Below, in pieces: positions 37,245 to 45,748 of a stretch of 64,000 nt of DNA. The stretch spans positions 1,139,366 to 1,203,365 of the forward strand of contig DS990261.1 of assembly GCA_000155435.1 (NCBI GenBank), in the 5' to 3' direction. Numbering within the stretch: position 1 is the stretch's first letter; each line of letters starts with the position of its first letter. The translations under genes and the position numbers were made by a program. The notes under the pieces are model-generated. The model did no database searches. It saw only the letters and a program-made list of their open reading frames with translations, and was not told where the DNA came from. Origin of the DNA: Clostridiales bacterium 1_7_47FAA (GTDB taxonomy: Bacteria > Bacillota > Clostridia > Lachnospirales > Lachnospiraceae).

Positions 37245-38621
37245 GTGGAAAATGGTCTGGTCATGAGCCAGGAACTGAAACAGAAGCAGACGCTGTCCGC
37301 GTACCAGTACCAGTCCCTTCATATCCTTCATCTGGGCAATGCCCAGGTAGGCGAACTGCTGAAAAAAGAATATCTGGAGAATCCCTTCATTGAACAGAGG
37401 GAGGGGTTCTCGGGAGAAGAGTACCAGTGGCTGGAATATTATAAGGCCAATGTAAAGGAAAGCAGGCCAATTCCAGGGAATGGCAGCGGACCGGAAGCCG
37501 GGGATGCGGACGGGGACAATGGAAAGGAGTATGGTACATCCGGGTGCGACTGGAGGATGGATATCAAGGAACAGCTTTATGATGGCCGCACACCGGAGAA
37601 CCGGCGGCGCCTGTTGGAACAGATGATCCTTCTTCTGGATGACCATGGCTTCCTGGCCTTTTCTGAGCGGGAAGGAAGCAGGCTGTTAAAGATACCGGTC
37701 AGGCAGTACCGCGTTCTCAGGAAACAGCTGATGGAGCTGGAGCCTGAGGGAATCGGATGCGTTTCCATGGGAGAGTATTTCCTGTTCCAGCTTATGAAAA
37801 AAGGAATCCATGTGCCGGACGCCTTCCGGGATCTCTGCATGAACCATCTGGAAGATATAACAGAGATGACCTTTGTCCAGATTGCGCATATGATCCACGC
37901 CTCCTTTCAGGAGGTCAAGCGGTGGGTACGGGTCCTGGGTACGCTTAAGCCGTATCCAATCCGGGATTCCGGGGAAGGCTGCGCTGTGGAAACCGTGATT
38001 CCCGACATTTTAATCGTACCCAGGGGCGGTGGACTGGAGGTCAGGGTAAATGATTATTATATGCGCCAGTACTGTGTCAGCGATTTTTACCGCAGGACCA
38101 TGAAGGATGAGGATAATGAAGAACTGCAGGAATATATGGACAGGAAGCTATTGAGGGCCAGGCAGATATATCTGGCAGTGAGCAGGCGCAACCGGACCAT
38201 CTGCAGGATGGGGGAGTACCTGCTGAGGGTCCAGGGCAGCTTTTTCAGAGGCGGATTCCTTACCGGGATGACATATAAGATGTTTGCGGATGAACTGGAA
38301 GTCCATGAATCCACGGTATGCCGCATTGTCTCCAACAAATATGTGTCATGTCCCCAGGGCATCCTGCCCCTTAAGTATTTCTTCAGCAAGGGCGTGGACG
38401 TGGTGGATGGTCAGGGCCGCGTCACAGGCACCATGGGGAAATCCAGTGTCAGGGAACTGATTGCATTCCTCATTGAAAAGGAACCGGGAGACAGGCCCTA
38501 CAGTGACGGGAAGCTGGCTGATATGCTGAAAAAGGAATATGGCCTGAGGATTTCCAGGAGGACCGTTTCAAATTACCGGGAGGAAGCCGGGATACGGAGC
38601 GTGTATGAGCGGAAGGTGTAG
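37245..38621 (+). CDS. rpoN: RNA polymerase sigma-54 factor (RpoN)
   Basis: 458-residue sigma-54, needed by the enhancer-binding proteins encoded at 21.3-23.8 kb. The Gln-rich activator-interaction region I is at the N-terminus (QELKQKQTLSAYQYQSLHIL, LKKEYLENPFIEQ). The core-binding region and the DNA-binding domain follow, with the RpoN box SRRTVSNYRE near the C-terminus. The GTG at 37245 follows gaggaggggattgc; an ATG at 37263 is the alternative. Its position as last gene of the acyl-CoA run suggests the locus carries its own sigma factor. A strong terminator follows. Confidence 0.93.
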   Translation: MENGLVMSQELKQKQTLSAYQYQSLHILHLGNAQVGELLKKEYLENPFIEQREGFSGEEYQWLEYYKANVKESRPIPGNGSGPEAGDADGDNGKEYGTSGCDWRMDIKEQLYDGRTPENRRRLLEQMILLLDDHGFLAFSEREGSRLLKIPVRQYRVLRKQLMELEPEGIGCVSMGEYFLFQLMKKGIHVPDAFRDLCMNHLEDITEMTFVQIAHMIHASFQEVKRWVRVLGTLKPYPIRDSGEGCAVETVIPDILIVPRGGGLEVRVNDYYMRQYCVSDFYRRTMKDEDNEELQEYMDRKLLRARQIYLAVSRRNRTICRMGEYLLRVQGSFFRGGFLTGMTYKMFADELEVHESTVCRIVSNKYVSCPQGILPLKYFFSKGVDVVDGQGRVTGTMGKSSVRELIAFLIEKEPGDRPYSDGKLADMLKKEYGLRISRRTVSNYREEAGIRSVYERKV

Positions 38622-38635
38622 GGAAGGATAGAAGG

Positions 38636-38670
38636 GCGGGAAAAACTGGTTTATGGTTTTCCCGCTTTTT
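38636..38670 (+). terminator. Terminator after rpoN
   Basis: Stem GCGGGAAAA(A)C with GTTTTCCCGC followed by TTTTT; a strong rho-independent signal closing the sigma-54 locus. Confidence 0.9.
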
Positions 38671-38714
38671 GCGTGGGCTGATTTTGGGTGGAGCATATGC
38701 CATATAAGATATCC

Positions 38715-38743
38715 TTGACATTATATTATCCGCATGAGAAAAT
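38715..38743 (+). promoter_or_regulatory. Promoter of the PhzF-like gene
   Basis: TTGACA (38715-38720), 17-bp spacer, GAAAAT (38738-38743). The -35 is exact, the -10 weak. Confidence 0.5.
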
Positions 38744-38824
38744 GATGAAATGTGAAAAAGGATAGGCGGACCCCGGATTATCACAGACATCCATGAGAAC
38801 CGGGCCGTGGGAGAGGATATGATT

Positions 38825-39679
38825 ATGAACGTAAATGTTTATGTTGCAAGTGCATTCAGTAAAGATGATATGGGCGGAAACCGCGCAGGCGTGGTGCTTG
38901 CGGGGCCGGATCTGAATGAGGAGGAAAAAACCGGGATAGCATATCAGTTAGGGTATCCGGAGACAGCCTTTGTGTCGGAGTCAGGGCGTGCTGACCTGAA
39001 ACTGGAATATTTTACACCCACAGGGGAAGTCCCCTTGTGCGGTCATGCAACCGTGGGCACGTTTGTTGTGCTGAGGCATTTACATATGTTAGATAAGCCG
39101 TGTTACACCATCGAGACGAAATCAGGCATCCTGCGGGTCACTGCCGGTGAGGACGGCCTGATTCTCATGGAACAGAATGCCCCGCGTTTTTATGAAACGC
39201 TGGATAAGGTTGATTTACAAAGGTGCTTCTGTCCGGACATCATTGCGGATGACATGCCTGTCCAGATTGTCTCTACCGGATTAAAGGATATACTGGTCCC
39301 CATAAGCAGTCCGGCGGCTTTAGGGGATATGATCCCTGATTTTGCGGAGGTTTCCAGGCTGAGCCGGGAAAAGGACTGCGTGGGTGTCCATGCCTTTTCG
39401 CTTATGAAGGAGGCGGGGGAGTTGACCGCGGTATGCAGGAATTTTGCCCCTCTCTATGGAATCAATGAGGAATCCGCAACCGGCACCTCCAACTGTGCCC
39501 TGGCCTGCTACCTGTACCAATACGGTTTGAGGCAGTCCCGGTATGTGTTTGAACAAGGACATAATTTAAACAGCATTTCCAGGATATATGTCCATGTGGA
39601 AGGTGACAGCCATGCTGTCTCAGGAGTCCGTGTGGGCGGATACGGATATGTGGATGGCAGGAAGAACGTTGAGGTTTAG
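38825..39679 (+). CDS. PhzF-family epimerase/isomerase
   Basis: 284-residue protein with the two-lobed diaminopimelate-epimerase-like fold of the PhzF family. The family catalytic Glu falls at Glu46 in YPETAFVSES; GEVPLCGHATVGTF and ESATGTSNCALACYL are further hallmarks. These proteins isomerise or hydrolyse small metabolites; most have no known substrate. The ATG at 38825 is placed 8 bases behind gagagg; a GTG at 38807 and an ATG at 38819 are also in frame. It is a single gene, convergent with an AraC regulator. Confidence 0.85.
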   Translation: MNVNVYVASAFSKDDMGGNRAGVVLAGPDLNEEEKTGIAYQLGYPETAFVSESGRADLKLEYFTPTGEVPLCGHATVGTFVVLRHLHMLDKPCYTIETKSGILRVTAGEDGLILMEQNAPRFYETLDKVDLQRCFCPDIIADDMPVQIVSTGLKDILVPISSPAALGDMIPDFAEVSRLSREKDCVGVHAFSLMKEAGELTAVCRNFAPLYGINEESATGTSNCALACYLYQYGLRQSRYVFEQGHNLNSISRIYVHVEGDSHAVSGVRVGGYGYVDGRKNVEV

Positions 39680-39696
39680 GGACAACGGCGGAATCC

Positions 39697-40566
39697 CTAT
39701 ATAATAGGAAGCCAATATTCAATCAGGCTTTTCCCATCCGCGTCCATCTCCTCGCCATATCGTGCGAAATCATATGGCGCATGCCCGTTCAGACGGCAGG
39801 TGGACTGTGGAAACCATGTCTTGTAGATATAATCTGCCACCGGCTGTAAGCTGTCCGTGCTCCTGGCCCTGAAACGGAAGATGACATATTTTCCGGCAGG
39901 AAGTTCCTTTGCCTCCATTCCCGGGGGAAGCCTGCCGGGCTGAGTCTGTTCTGATGCGGCATAGTAGTCAAAGGCAGGCTGTCTGTCCGCATCCGCATCC
40001 CATTTCGTGTAATCATTAAGGCCAACCAGGAAATCAGGATCCTTCCGATTGGGGATTGTGTGCTTTGCGGCGTGGAGCCTGCGCCAGCACTGTCCTATGA
40101 CAAAGAAGCCAAGGCGTGTGTTTTTCTTATATCCAGCCAGGTATATGGGGCCGCTTTCCATTGTGCGTATATCCATTATCCTGTCTCCCCTCAGTGCATC
40201 TGTCCCGTCTGCGGTAAACTTAAGCTGCAGGGGATGGAAGTCCCCCTTTTTCCTGAATGCCCTGGGAGTGGTTCTGAACAGCGCCCTGAACCCCACTGTA
40301 AAAGCTTGCTGGCTGCCATACCCTGCGGACAGGGCAATGTCCATGACAGGCCGGTCCGTGAACACCAGCTGCCTTGCAGCCTCGGTCAGCCGCCGCCTCT
40401 GGATATAGGTGTGCAGGGAAAGCCCGGTAATGGATGTGAACATCCGGCTAAGATGGTATCTGGAATACCCGGCTTGCCGGGAAATGCTTTCTGCGTCCAG
40501 CCTGTCCTCCAGATGGCTGTCAATGTAATCAACCACTTCCTGGATGATCTGTATATTCGTTTTCAT
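39697..40566 (-). CDS. AraC-family regulator with GyrI-like effector domain
   Basis: 289 residues. The AraC double helix-turn-helix comes first (ESISRQAGYSRYHLSRMFTSI; SGYGSQQAF-type segment near residue 82), then a C-terminal GyrI-like/effector-binding domain (about 125-289) with MEAKELPAGKYVIFRFRA and YDFARYGEEMDADG. This order is that of Rob/BmrR-like multidrug or small-molecule responders. Its target is not evident: it is convergent with phzF and divergent, across an AT-rich gap, from the YbhB-like gene. Confidence 0.85.
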   Translation of the reverse strand: MKTNIQIIQEVVDYIDSHLEDRLDAESISRQAGYSRYHLSRMFTSITGLSLHTYIQRRRLTEAARQLVFTDRPVMDIALSAGYGSQQAFTVGFRALFRTTPRAFRKKGDFHPLQLKFTADGTDALRGDRIMDIRTMESGPIYLAGYKKNTRLGFFVIGQCWRRLHAAKHTIPNRKDPDFLVGLNDYTKWDADADRQPAFDYYAASEQTQPGRLPPGMEAKELPAGKYVIFRFRARSTDSLQPVADYIYKTWFPQSTCRLNGHAPYDFARYGEEMDADGKSLIEYWLPII

Positions 40567-40944
40567 ACTTCATCCTCCTGTATGATTCGATGATATTATT
40601 ATAATACATCCGGAATGGTTATGTTTCACATTTTGTGCTGGGTCTGTCATATCCTTACCCTTTCAACCTTATCAGGCTCATTCGATACGATATAATAAAA
40701 AATAGTTATTTTTTTAGCCGGTTACGTCTTTTCTATAAGCTGAAAACCGCATGGTTACTGGGTTTCTTGTAAAATGGGCATATGTGTAAAGCGACAAAAT
40801 AGTTCACAATCGGTGCCCGGATATACAAAAAGAGTTATGGACAGTAACATGAAGTTATGATACAAAATGAACTGTTTGACATTTCCGCACGCTGATATTA
40901 GAATGGAAATGGTTAAGTTGTGTAGCATTTGAGAGGGAAAGCGA
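40567..40944 (+). promoter_or_regulatory. AT-rich divergent region with a promoter at 40876-40904
   Basis: 378 bases without a gene. TTGACA (40876-40881), 17 bases, TAGAAT (40899-40904) form a good promoter for the YbhB-like gene. The reverse strand near 40590-40610 has an AT-rich stretch that could serve the AraC gene. I see no other clear structure. From here to about 41.8 kb base composition is lower in GC than the flanks. Confidence 0.65.
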
Positions 40945-41406
40945 ATGGATTATTTAATGATTACATCTCCCTGTTTTGAACACGGGGGGATGATTCCAAA
41001 AGAGTATACCGGATATGGAGCGGACGGATCACCCGAATTGGTGTTGACTGGTTTAAGCAAAGATGCTGTATCTATCGCAATTATTATGAATGATATGGAC
41101 CATCCAATACCAGCCTATAATCATTGGGTCATCTGGAATATTCCCGCCATATCTGTAATCCCAGGGAATATCCATCATGGGGAACAAGTGAGCTCTTTAG
41201 GTGGTGCCGTGCAAGGACTTGGCTATGGAAAACACCGGTATCGAGGACCAAAGCCGCCATTTCAGTGGTCACATATGTATCACTTCAATGTGTTTGTGCT
41301 GGACTGTTTTCTTGATTTGCCCAGTACCTCCAGGAAAAAGGATTTAATGGAAGCTATGCAAGGGCACATTTTGCAGCAAGCTGTTTTAGCAGGGCACTAT
41401 AGATGA
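40945..41406 (+). CDS. YbhB/YbcL-family (PEBP / Raf-kinase-inhibitor-like) protein
   Basis: 153-residue phosphatidylethanolamine-binding-protein homolog. The ligand pocket motifs are visible as IIMNDMDHPI (about 47-56) and NHWVIWNIP (about 59-67), with GPKPPFQWSHMYHF later. The bacterial function is poorly known. No signal peptide is seen. Codon use is AT-richer than in neighbouring genes and it sits at the edge of an accessory island, followed within a few bases by the first of two related repeats. It looks like cargo of a mobile or recombined segment (inference). Confidence 0.85.
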   Translation: MDYLMITSPCFEHGGMIPKEYTGYGADGSPELVLTGLSKDAVSIAIIMNDMDHPIPAYNHWVIWNIPAISVIPGNIHHGEQVSSLGGAVQGLGYGKHRYRGPKPPFQWSHMYHFNVFVLDCFLDLPSTSRKKDLMEAMQGHILQQAVLAGHYR

Positions 41407-41450
41407 TGTGCGCCTTATTGGGTAAGAGTGCCTTCGTCGGATAAGGCGAA
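41403..41450. repeat. Hairpin repeat DR1 (CGCCTTATTGG type)
   Basis: CGCCTTATTGGGTAAG (from 41411) pairs at its end with ATAAGGCG (41441-41448). A related repeat lies exactly 400 bases downstream; together they bracket one small AT-rich gene. Confidence 0.6.
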
Positions 41451-41483
41451 CGACAGAATTTTGTAATAAACGGAGGTTTTGCA

Positions 41484-41798
41484 TTGAAAAAAACAACGAA
41501 GTCTTTTATCTTTTGGTGTCTAATCATATCTGTTTTCGAGATTTTTATGCACCAAATCGGACAAGATTCAAAAAGCATTGTACTCATTAGATTTAACCCA
41601 TTACTGAATATAATCGCTGACTCCCAAGGCCCATTATATAGTTTAATGGACTCTGGTTTGCAAGTGCCATGTAATACGATTACTGGCCAAATATCTATCT
41701 ATTGGTATATTGGCTTAGTTTTAACTTTTTTGCTTTATGGTATTGTCTTAGATGGAATAAAAATGCTATTTCGCAAAATTACCCACAAAGACAAATAG
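41484..41798 (+). CDS. Small membrane protein of unknown function
   Basis: 104 residues with two hydrophobic segments, at about residues 8-25 (IFWCLIISVFEIFM) and 73-95 (YWYIGLVLTFLLYGIVLDG), and a basic C-terminus (KMLFRKITHKDK). I do not recognise a family. The gene is AT-rich, has a ribosome site (cggagg), and is bracketed by the two CGCCTTATTGG repeats, so gene plus repeat forms a cassette-like unit of 400 bp. It is likely expressed only if a promoter upstream reads through; none is evident next to it. Confidence 0.5.
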   Translation: MKKTTKSFIFWCLIISVFEIFMHQIGQDSKSIVLIRFNPLLNIIADSQGPLYSLMDSGLQVPCNTITGQISIYWYIGLVLTFLLYGIVLDGIKMLFRKITHKDK

Positions 41799-41802
41799 AT
41801 TG

Positions 41803-41849
41803 ACGTAGTACGCCTTATTGGTATAAGGCACCCCAATCCCCCGATAAGG
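41803..41849. repeat. Hairpin repeat DR2 (CGCCTTATTGG type)
   Basis: CGCCTTATTGGTATAAGG (from 41811) and a further CCGATAAGG copy the arrangement of DR1, including the preceding GA-rich bases. The inner CCTTAT/ATAAGG forms a tight hairpin. Confidence 0.6.
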
Positions 41850-42170
41850 GCCGCTTTCGCTGCCTTGCTAAACGCTCCGCCTGTGGAGCGGCTACTCGCC
41901 CTTGCGGGCGCTGAAAGACGTTAAACCTTACCGCCTGGGAAAAAGGTGTGTCTCTCATATTTGAAAGCGTCCGGAGGATGCGTAGCCGCCCCGTAAGGGC
42001 GGTGAAAAGGGCCGTCGCTGGCGGTTCTTTTCTGGTTTTGGGGTCCGGTCCCCAACAAGCGTTTTGCAGGAGTGCATATACTCCTGCCCTGCTTGCCACG
42101 ATTGTTTTGTATGGGATTGGTACATCGGCCACGCATGGAAATAGCCCAGGCATGTGACGGCGCCAATCTC
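41850..42170. mobile_element. Stem-loop-rich non-coding segment, likely mobile-element remnant
   Basis: Within 320 bases there are at least five short perfect stems: CGCTCC/GGAGCG, CGCCC/GGGCG, CCGCCC/GGGCGG, GGGG/CCCC around 42040 and GCAGGAGT/ACTCCTGC. Such runs are known to me from transfer-origin and leader regions of mobilizable elements of gut Firmicutes. Short open frames here have no protein-like features. No relaxase gene is present, so any element is degraded. Confidence 0.45.
42066..42090. other. oriT/nic-like site
   Basis: The perfect inverted repeat GCAGGAGT / ACTCCTGC (42066-42073, 42080-42087) is followed by CCTGC. The string ACTCCTGCC resembles the nic consensus of MOBP relaxases (YATCCTG/Y) and has the hairpin immediately upstream, as in known transfer origins. 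Inference only. Confidence 0.35.
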
Positions 42171-42529
42171 ACGTCAGGGAGGTCATGCGGAACGATAGAA
42201 GCATGTTTTCGGGGATTCAGGATTAATCATACAGGCCCCTCGGTTAGGCACCCGCAAAGGCCGTCCTGCCTCTTGCGGTTTCGGGATAAGTATGGTATAC
42301 TATGCACATCAGCAGGTCGGACAAGGGCGTGCTGATTTTATATTTCGTGGTGCCCAACTTTACAAAACCATGTAATGCCCATTTCATGTGGGTTTGCGGG
42401 GCCTGACCATGGAACAATCTGTCATCTTATGGCGACTGAAATAGCTATACAGGCAATGAAAAATATCAATGGAACCACAAAAAACAATCTGGAAAATAAG
42501 ACGGATATACAGCGAAAGGGGGAACGGCC
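42171..42529. other. Non-coding gap with a possible short transcript
   Basis: About 360 bases. A promoter-like TTGCGG, 17 bases, TATACT ends near 42300. A CAGCA/TGCTG stem followed by ATTTTAT lies about 10 bases on, which would give only a very short RNA. Otherwise I see nothing beyond the ribosome site gaaaggggg for the next gene. Confidence 0.4.
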
Positions 42530-42790
42530 ATGATTACGGTTTTTAACAGGAAAGAACTTCTTGTCACCTATTCCATGGAGCTTCAGTCCAAGGCCAGGAG
42601 CGCCCTTGAAGGGTGCGGGATTGACTATATTGTGGACACGGGCGGCACTGCCGCGCGCAATATAGGTTCAGGGCCGATTGGGGTGGACCGGTTGGGAAGC
42701 AATCCCTCCTGCTCATGTGAATATAAGATATATGTGAACAGAAAGGATTATGAAAAGGCCCAGGCGGCATTGGCCGGTAAACTGAAATAG
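42530..42790 (+). CDS. Small conserved-looking protein of unknown function
   Basis: 86 residues, soluble, no signal. The pattern VTYSMELQSKARSALEGCGIDYIV followed by CSCEYKIYVNRKDYEKAQAAL is reminiscent of DUF2007-type small proteins, in which a short alpha/beta unit ends with 'V...DYEKA..'. That resemblance is weak. The ribosome site gaaaggggg stands right before the ATG. It is convergent with the EcsC gene, with only 8 bases between the stops. Confidence 0.6.
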   Translation: MITVFNRKELLVTYSMELQSKARSALEGCGIDYIVDTGGTAARNIGSGPIGVDRLGSNPSCSCEYKIYVNRKDYEKAQAALAGKLK

Positions 42791-42798
42791 GGTGGATA

Positions 42799-43602
42799 CT
42801 ATCTACAGATACGTTCCAGGAAACGGCGCTTGTATTTCATTTCCGCGTAATCCGTGATTTTCTTCATATACACCGCGTCATACATTCCGCCAATCACCCC
42901 TGCAACCGGGATTCCCTGGAGAAACTTCATATATAAGAGTTCATGGGAGAGTGCTTCTGCTGTCAGACGTATCTCTTCCTTTTTATCCAGTCCGGCAAAG
43001 GCCTGGTCAGGGGAAAGGGATACGGATCCTGTAATCATCCGGTTCAGTCCTTCATCAGCCATGATCCGTTCTTCCCCTGATAAAAGGGGGGTGCGGATTA
43101 ACCGTAGGATAAAACACTGCTCGCCGGCCGTATCATAGGTGAAGCCATAGCTGAGGGCAAGTTCGTAGATTGCCTTCAGGATCATTCCCGTGAACAGGGG
43201 AATATCGGGCAGCCCGATGCCAAGGACGCCAAGCCCCATACCGCTGGCGCCGGATGCCAGGAGGTTGACGGCCTTGCTGTTTTTGGCATTTTTTGAAAAT
43301 GCCTTCAGGTTTTTCCTGCTTTCTTTCAGGCCCACGGCGTAAGCGTTGACCTTGTAAGCCATCTCGCGGTTTTCTTTGTGGTATGTTTTCTCTATGACGC
43401 CGGTTCCCTTTTCAAACACCAGTTCAAATGCCTTACAGAATGCCAGGTCAAGGGTAGAGGACAGTCTGTCAGGCACAAACCGTTCCAGCTGCCGGTTTAG
43501 GACGGGCTGTCTTTCTTTTCCTGCGCCCAGGAGGAAGCGGTCCTCCTGCTTCTTAAGCGCGGCCCACTCTGCCTCACGGGCCGGTTTCCTTCTGAATCTC
43601 AT
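42799..43602 (-). CDS. EcsC-family protein
   Basis: 267 residues. Amphipathic and hydrophobic Gly-rich centre (LLASGASGMGLGVLGIGLPDIPLFTG, split here as the stretch at about residues 115-140), with FTYDTAGEQCFILRLI and IPVAGVIGGMYDAVYMKKI toward the end, as in EcsC-domain proteins. The family takes its name from the third gene of the Bacillus ecs ABC-transporter operon and its biochemical role is unclear. No transporter genes accompany it here. The ATG at 43602 is followed by a strongly basic N-terminus (MRFRRKPAREAEW). Confidence 0.8.
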   Translation of the reverse strand: MRFRRKPAREAEWAALKKQEDRFLLGAGKERQPVLNRQLERFVPDRLSSTLDLAFCKAFELVFEKGTGVIEKTYHKENREMAYKVNAYAVGLKESRKNLKAFSKNAKNSKAVNLLASGASGMGLGVLGIGLPDIPLFTGMILKAIYELALSYGFTYDTAGEQCFILRLIRTPLLSGEERIMADEGLNRMITGSVSLSPDQAFAGLDKKEEIRLTAEALSHELLYMKFLQGIPVAGVIGGMYDAVYMKKITDYAEMKYKRRFLERICR

Positions 43603-43721
43603 GCTATCACCTCTGCTTTTCTGGTTAAATCCAAATCATTCCTGCTGTCTGATATGATACCACAAAAATCCGTGAATGGGAAACAGATGGGAAACTGTTA
43701 AAACTATTATGGATATTATGC

Positions 43722-43750
43722 TTGACAGACACATGAGAAGCCGTTATAAT
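43722..43750 (+). promoter_or_regulatory. Promoter of the MarR-MATE operon
   Basis: Exact TTGACA (43722-43727), 17 bases, exact TATAAT (43745-43750). The palindrome GTTGCAAC and a TTGCA/TGCAA pair lie just downstream (about 43759-43782), a plausible MarR operator. Confidence 0.8.
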
Positions 43751-43814
43751 GGTTGATTGTTGCAACTGTTGTATAATGCAATTAATTACACGTAATCATG
43801 AACCGGGAGGAAGC

Positions 43815-44264
43815 ATGAACCAGTATATAGGAATATACCGCCGTTGTGAGCTATTATATATACGGACTGAGTTGGAAAAGTATGGGCTTCAGCCTCTGGA
43901 GGGGAAAATCCTTATTTTTTTGCGCAAGGGATGCTGTACCCAGGAGGATGTATGTATCCATTTTGACATGGATAAGGGCAGGATTGCCAGGAACCTGTCG
44001 GAACTGGAGGAGAAGGGGCTGGTCTGCCGGGTTGTGAATGAAAATAATAAACGGCAGAAGCTGGTAAGCCTGACCTTGCAGGGGAATCAGATCCTGTCTG
44101 AGATAGACAGGATTTTTGAAAAATGGGATGCTGTCTGCTTTTCCGGTTTTACGGAGGAAGAACGCTGTCTGTACCAGGATTTTGTCAAGCGCATTGCTGA
44201 AAACGCCATGGAATACAGACACAATCAAATCATTCAGAGGGAAGGAAGTACATATGATAAATAA
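43815..44264 (+). CDS. MarR-family transcriptional regulator
   Basis: 149-residue winged-helix regulator. The recognition region is TQEDVCIHFDMDKGRIARNLSELEEKGLVCR (positions about 42-72), followed by the wing ENNKRQKLVSLTLQGNQIL. The ATG at 43815 follows gggagg; upstream in-frame codons have no ribosome site. It overlaps the MATE gene by 11 bases, so it probably controls efflux through autorepression at the palindromes downstream of its promoter. Ligand unknown. Confidence 0.88.
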   Translation: MNQYIGIYRRCELLYIRTELEKYGLQPLEGKILIFLRKGCCTQEDVCIHFDMDKGRIARNLSELEEKGLVCRVVNENNKRQKLVSLTLQGNQILSEIDRIFEKWDAVCFSGFTEEERCLYQDFVKRIAENAMEYRHNQIIQREGSTYDK

Positions 44265-45609
44265 CCTGACAGAGGGGAAACCTTTAAAACTACTGTTTTT
44301 CTTTGCAATTCCCATGGTGGTGGGAAACCTGTTCCAGCAGCTTTACAACATGGTGGATTCCATGGTGGTGGGCCGGTTCGTGGGCGAGGACGCCCTGGCC
44401 GCGGTCGGCTCATCCTTTCCGGTGGTGTTCCTTTCTGTGGCTGTGGCGGCCGGACTTTCCATGGGATGTACCGTTGTCATCTCCCAGTTCTTCGGAGCCG
44501 GGAAAATCAGGGAAATGAAGGTGACGGTGTCAACCGCCCTCATATCCCTGGGAGTAATCGGACTTATCATCATGGGCATCGGGGAACTGTCCTCCTTTCC
44601 GCTGCTTAAGCTTTTGGGAACGGACCCGGATATCATGGCGGATTCCCTGTCGTACCTGAGGATTTATTTTGGCGGTGCAGTGTTCCTTTTCCTGTATAAT
44701 TCCCTGAACGGTATCTATAACGCCCTGGGTGACAGCCAGACCCCGTTAAAATTCCTGATGGTGTCGGCCCTGACCAACATTGTCCTGGACCTGCTGTTTG
44801 TCATTAAGTTCAATATGGGGGTGGCCGGGGTGGCTTGGGCAACCCTGATTGCACAGGGGCTGTGCGCATTCATCTCATTTTTCGTGCTGGTTGGCCGGCT
44901 TCGGAGGATGGAGGATGAGCCTTGCGCCCGGGGAAGGGATTTTGCCTTTTTTGACATGGATGCCGCAAGAAGGATTGCAAAGGTAGGGGTGCCCTCCATG
45001 CTACAGCAGTCCATTGTCTCTGTCAGCATGATGATGATGCAGGGCCTGGTCAATTCTTACGGAAAAGTATTTGTGGCAGGTTACACGGCAGCCACTAAGA
45101 TTGATACCCTGGCCATGCTGCCGAACATGAACTTTTCTAACGCAATGTCCAGTTATACGGCCCAGAACATCGGGGCAGGGAAGGTGGACCGGGTAAAGCA
45201 AGGGTATAAATCCTGCATGTTCATGGTTTTCATATTCTCTGTAATCATCACCCTGCTCATCTACCTGTTCGGACCCCAGCTTCTGGGACTGTTCCTGAAG
45301 CAGGGCTCCGAGGGCAGCGCCATGAGTTACGGCCTTAAATATATGAAGACCGTATCCGTGTTCTATCTGCTGATGGGCGCACTGTTTGTGGGCAACGGCC
45401 TGCTGCGCGGGGCAGGGGACATGGGGGCGTTCATGCTCAGCTCCGTCGTCAACCTGTTTGCGCGCGTGGCAATCGCTTACCTGCTTGCACACTACATAGG
45501 CGCCAGCGCTATCTGGTGGTCCATTCCTACGGGATGGGCAATTGGATTCATATTCTCCCATCTGAGGGTTAAGAGCGGGAGATGGATGTCCAAACGGCTG
45601 GTGGATTAA
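44254..45609 (+). CDS. MATE-family efflux transporter
   Basis: 451-residue multidrug/toxin extrusion protein with 12 predicted helices. The MATE pattern is clear: PMVVGNLFQQLYNMVDSMVVG, VGEDALAAVGSS, GCTVVISQFFGAGK, and in the second half MNFSNAMSSYTAQNIGAGK. It exports cationic compounds using a Na+ or H+ gradient. It is translated from an ATG that overlaps the end of the marR gene, the common regulator-pump pairing. The ribosome site gaaggaag lies inside marR. Confidence 0.92.
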   Translation: MINNLTEGKPLKLLFFFAIPMVVGNLFQQLYNMVDSMVVGRFVGEDALAAVGSSFPVVFLSVAVAAGLSMGCTVVISQFFGAGKIREMKVTVSTALISLGVIGLIIMGIGELSSFPLLKLLGTDPDIMADSLSYLRIYFGGAVFLFLYNSLNGIYNALGDSQTPLKFLMVSALTNIVLDLLFVIKFNMGVAGVAWATLIAQGLCAFISFFVLVGRLRRMEDEPCARGRDFAFFDMDAARRIAKVGVPSMLQQSIVSVSMMMMQGLVNSYGKVFVAGYTAATKIDTLAMLPNMNFSNAMSSYTAQNIGAGKVDRVKQGYKSCMFMVFIFSVIITLLIYLFGPQLLGLFLKQGSEGSAMSYGLKYMKTVSVFYLLMGALFVGNGLLRGAGDMGAFMLSSVVNLFARVAIAYLLAHYIGASAIWWSIPTGWAIGFIFSHLRVKSGRWMSKRLVD

Positions 45610-45748
45610 CCGGGAAATGATGCTCAGATGACTGGTGGATTAACCGGAATTTGGGCAGGCCGTCCTTAACTGCGCGGTGGATACATTTCCGTATTAGGAC
45701 TGCCTGTTGCTGCATATAATTCAATAAATACAGGCTCAGGAGCGCGCT

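Noticed and set aside
41403-41849. True integron attC sites
   Set aside because: The GTTRRRY and RYYYAAC core sites are missing and no integron integrase is seen; kept only as cassette-like.
41948-42335. Small overlapping open frames in the stem-loop-rich segment
   Set aside because: No ribosome sites and no protein-like pattern; they arise from GC-rich hairpin DNA.
45595-45645. Direct repeat CTGGTGGATTAACCGG around the MATE stop codon
   Set aside because: Only two short copies; probably a small local duplication without a function I can support.
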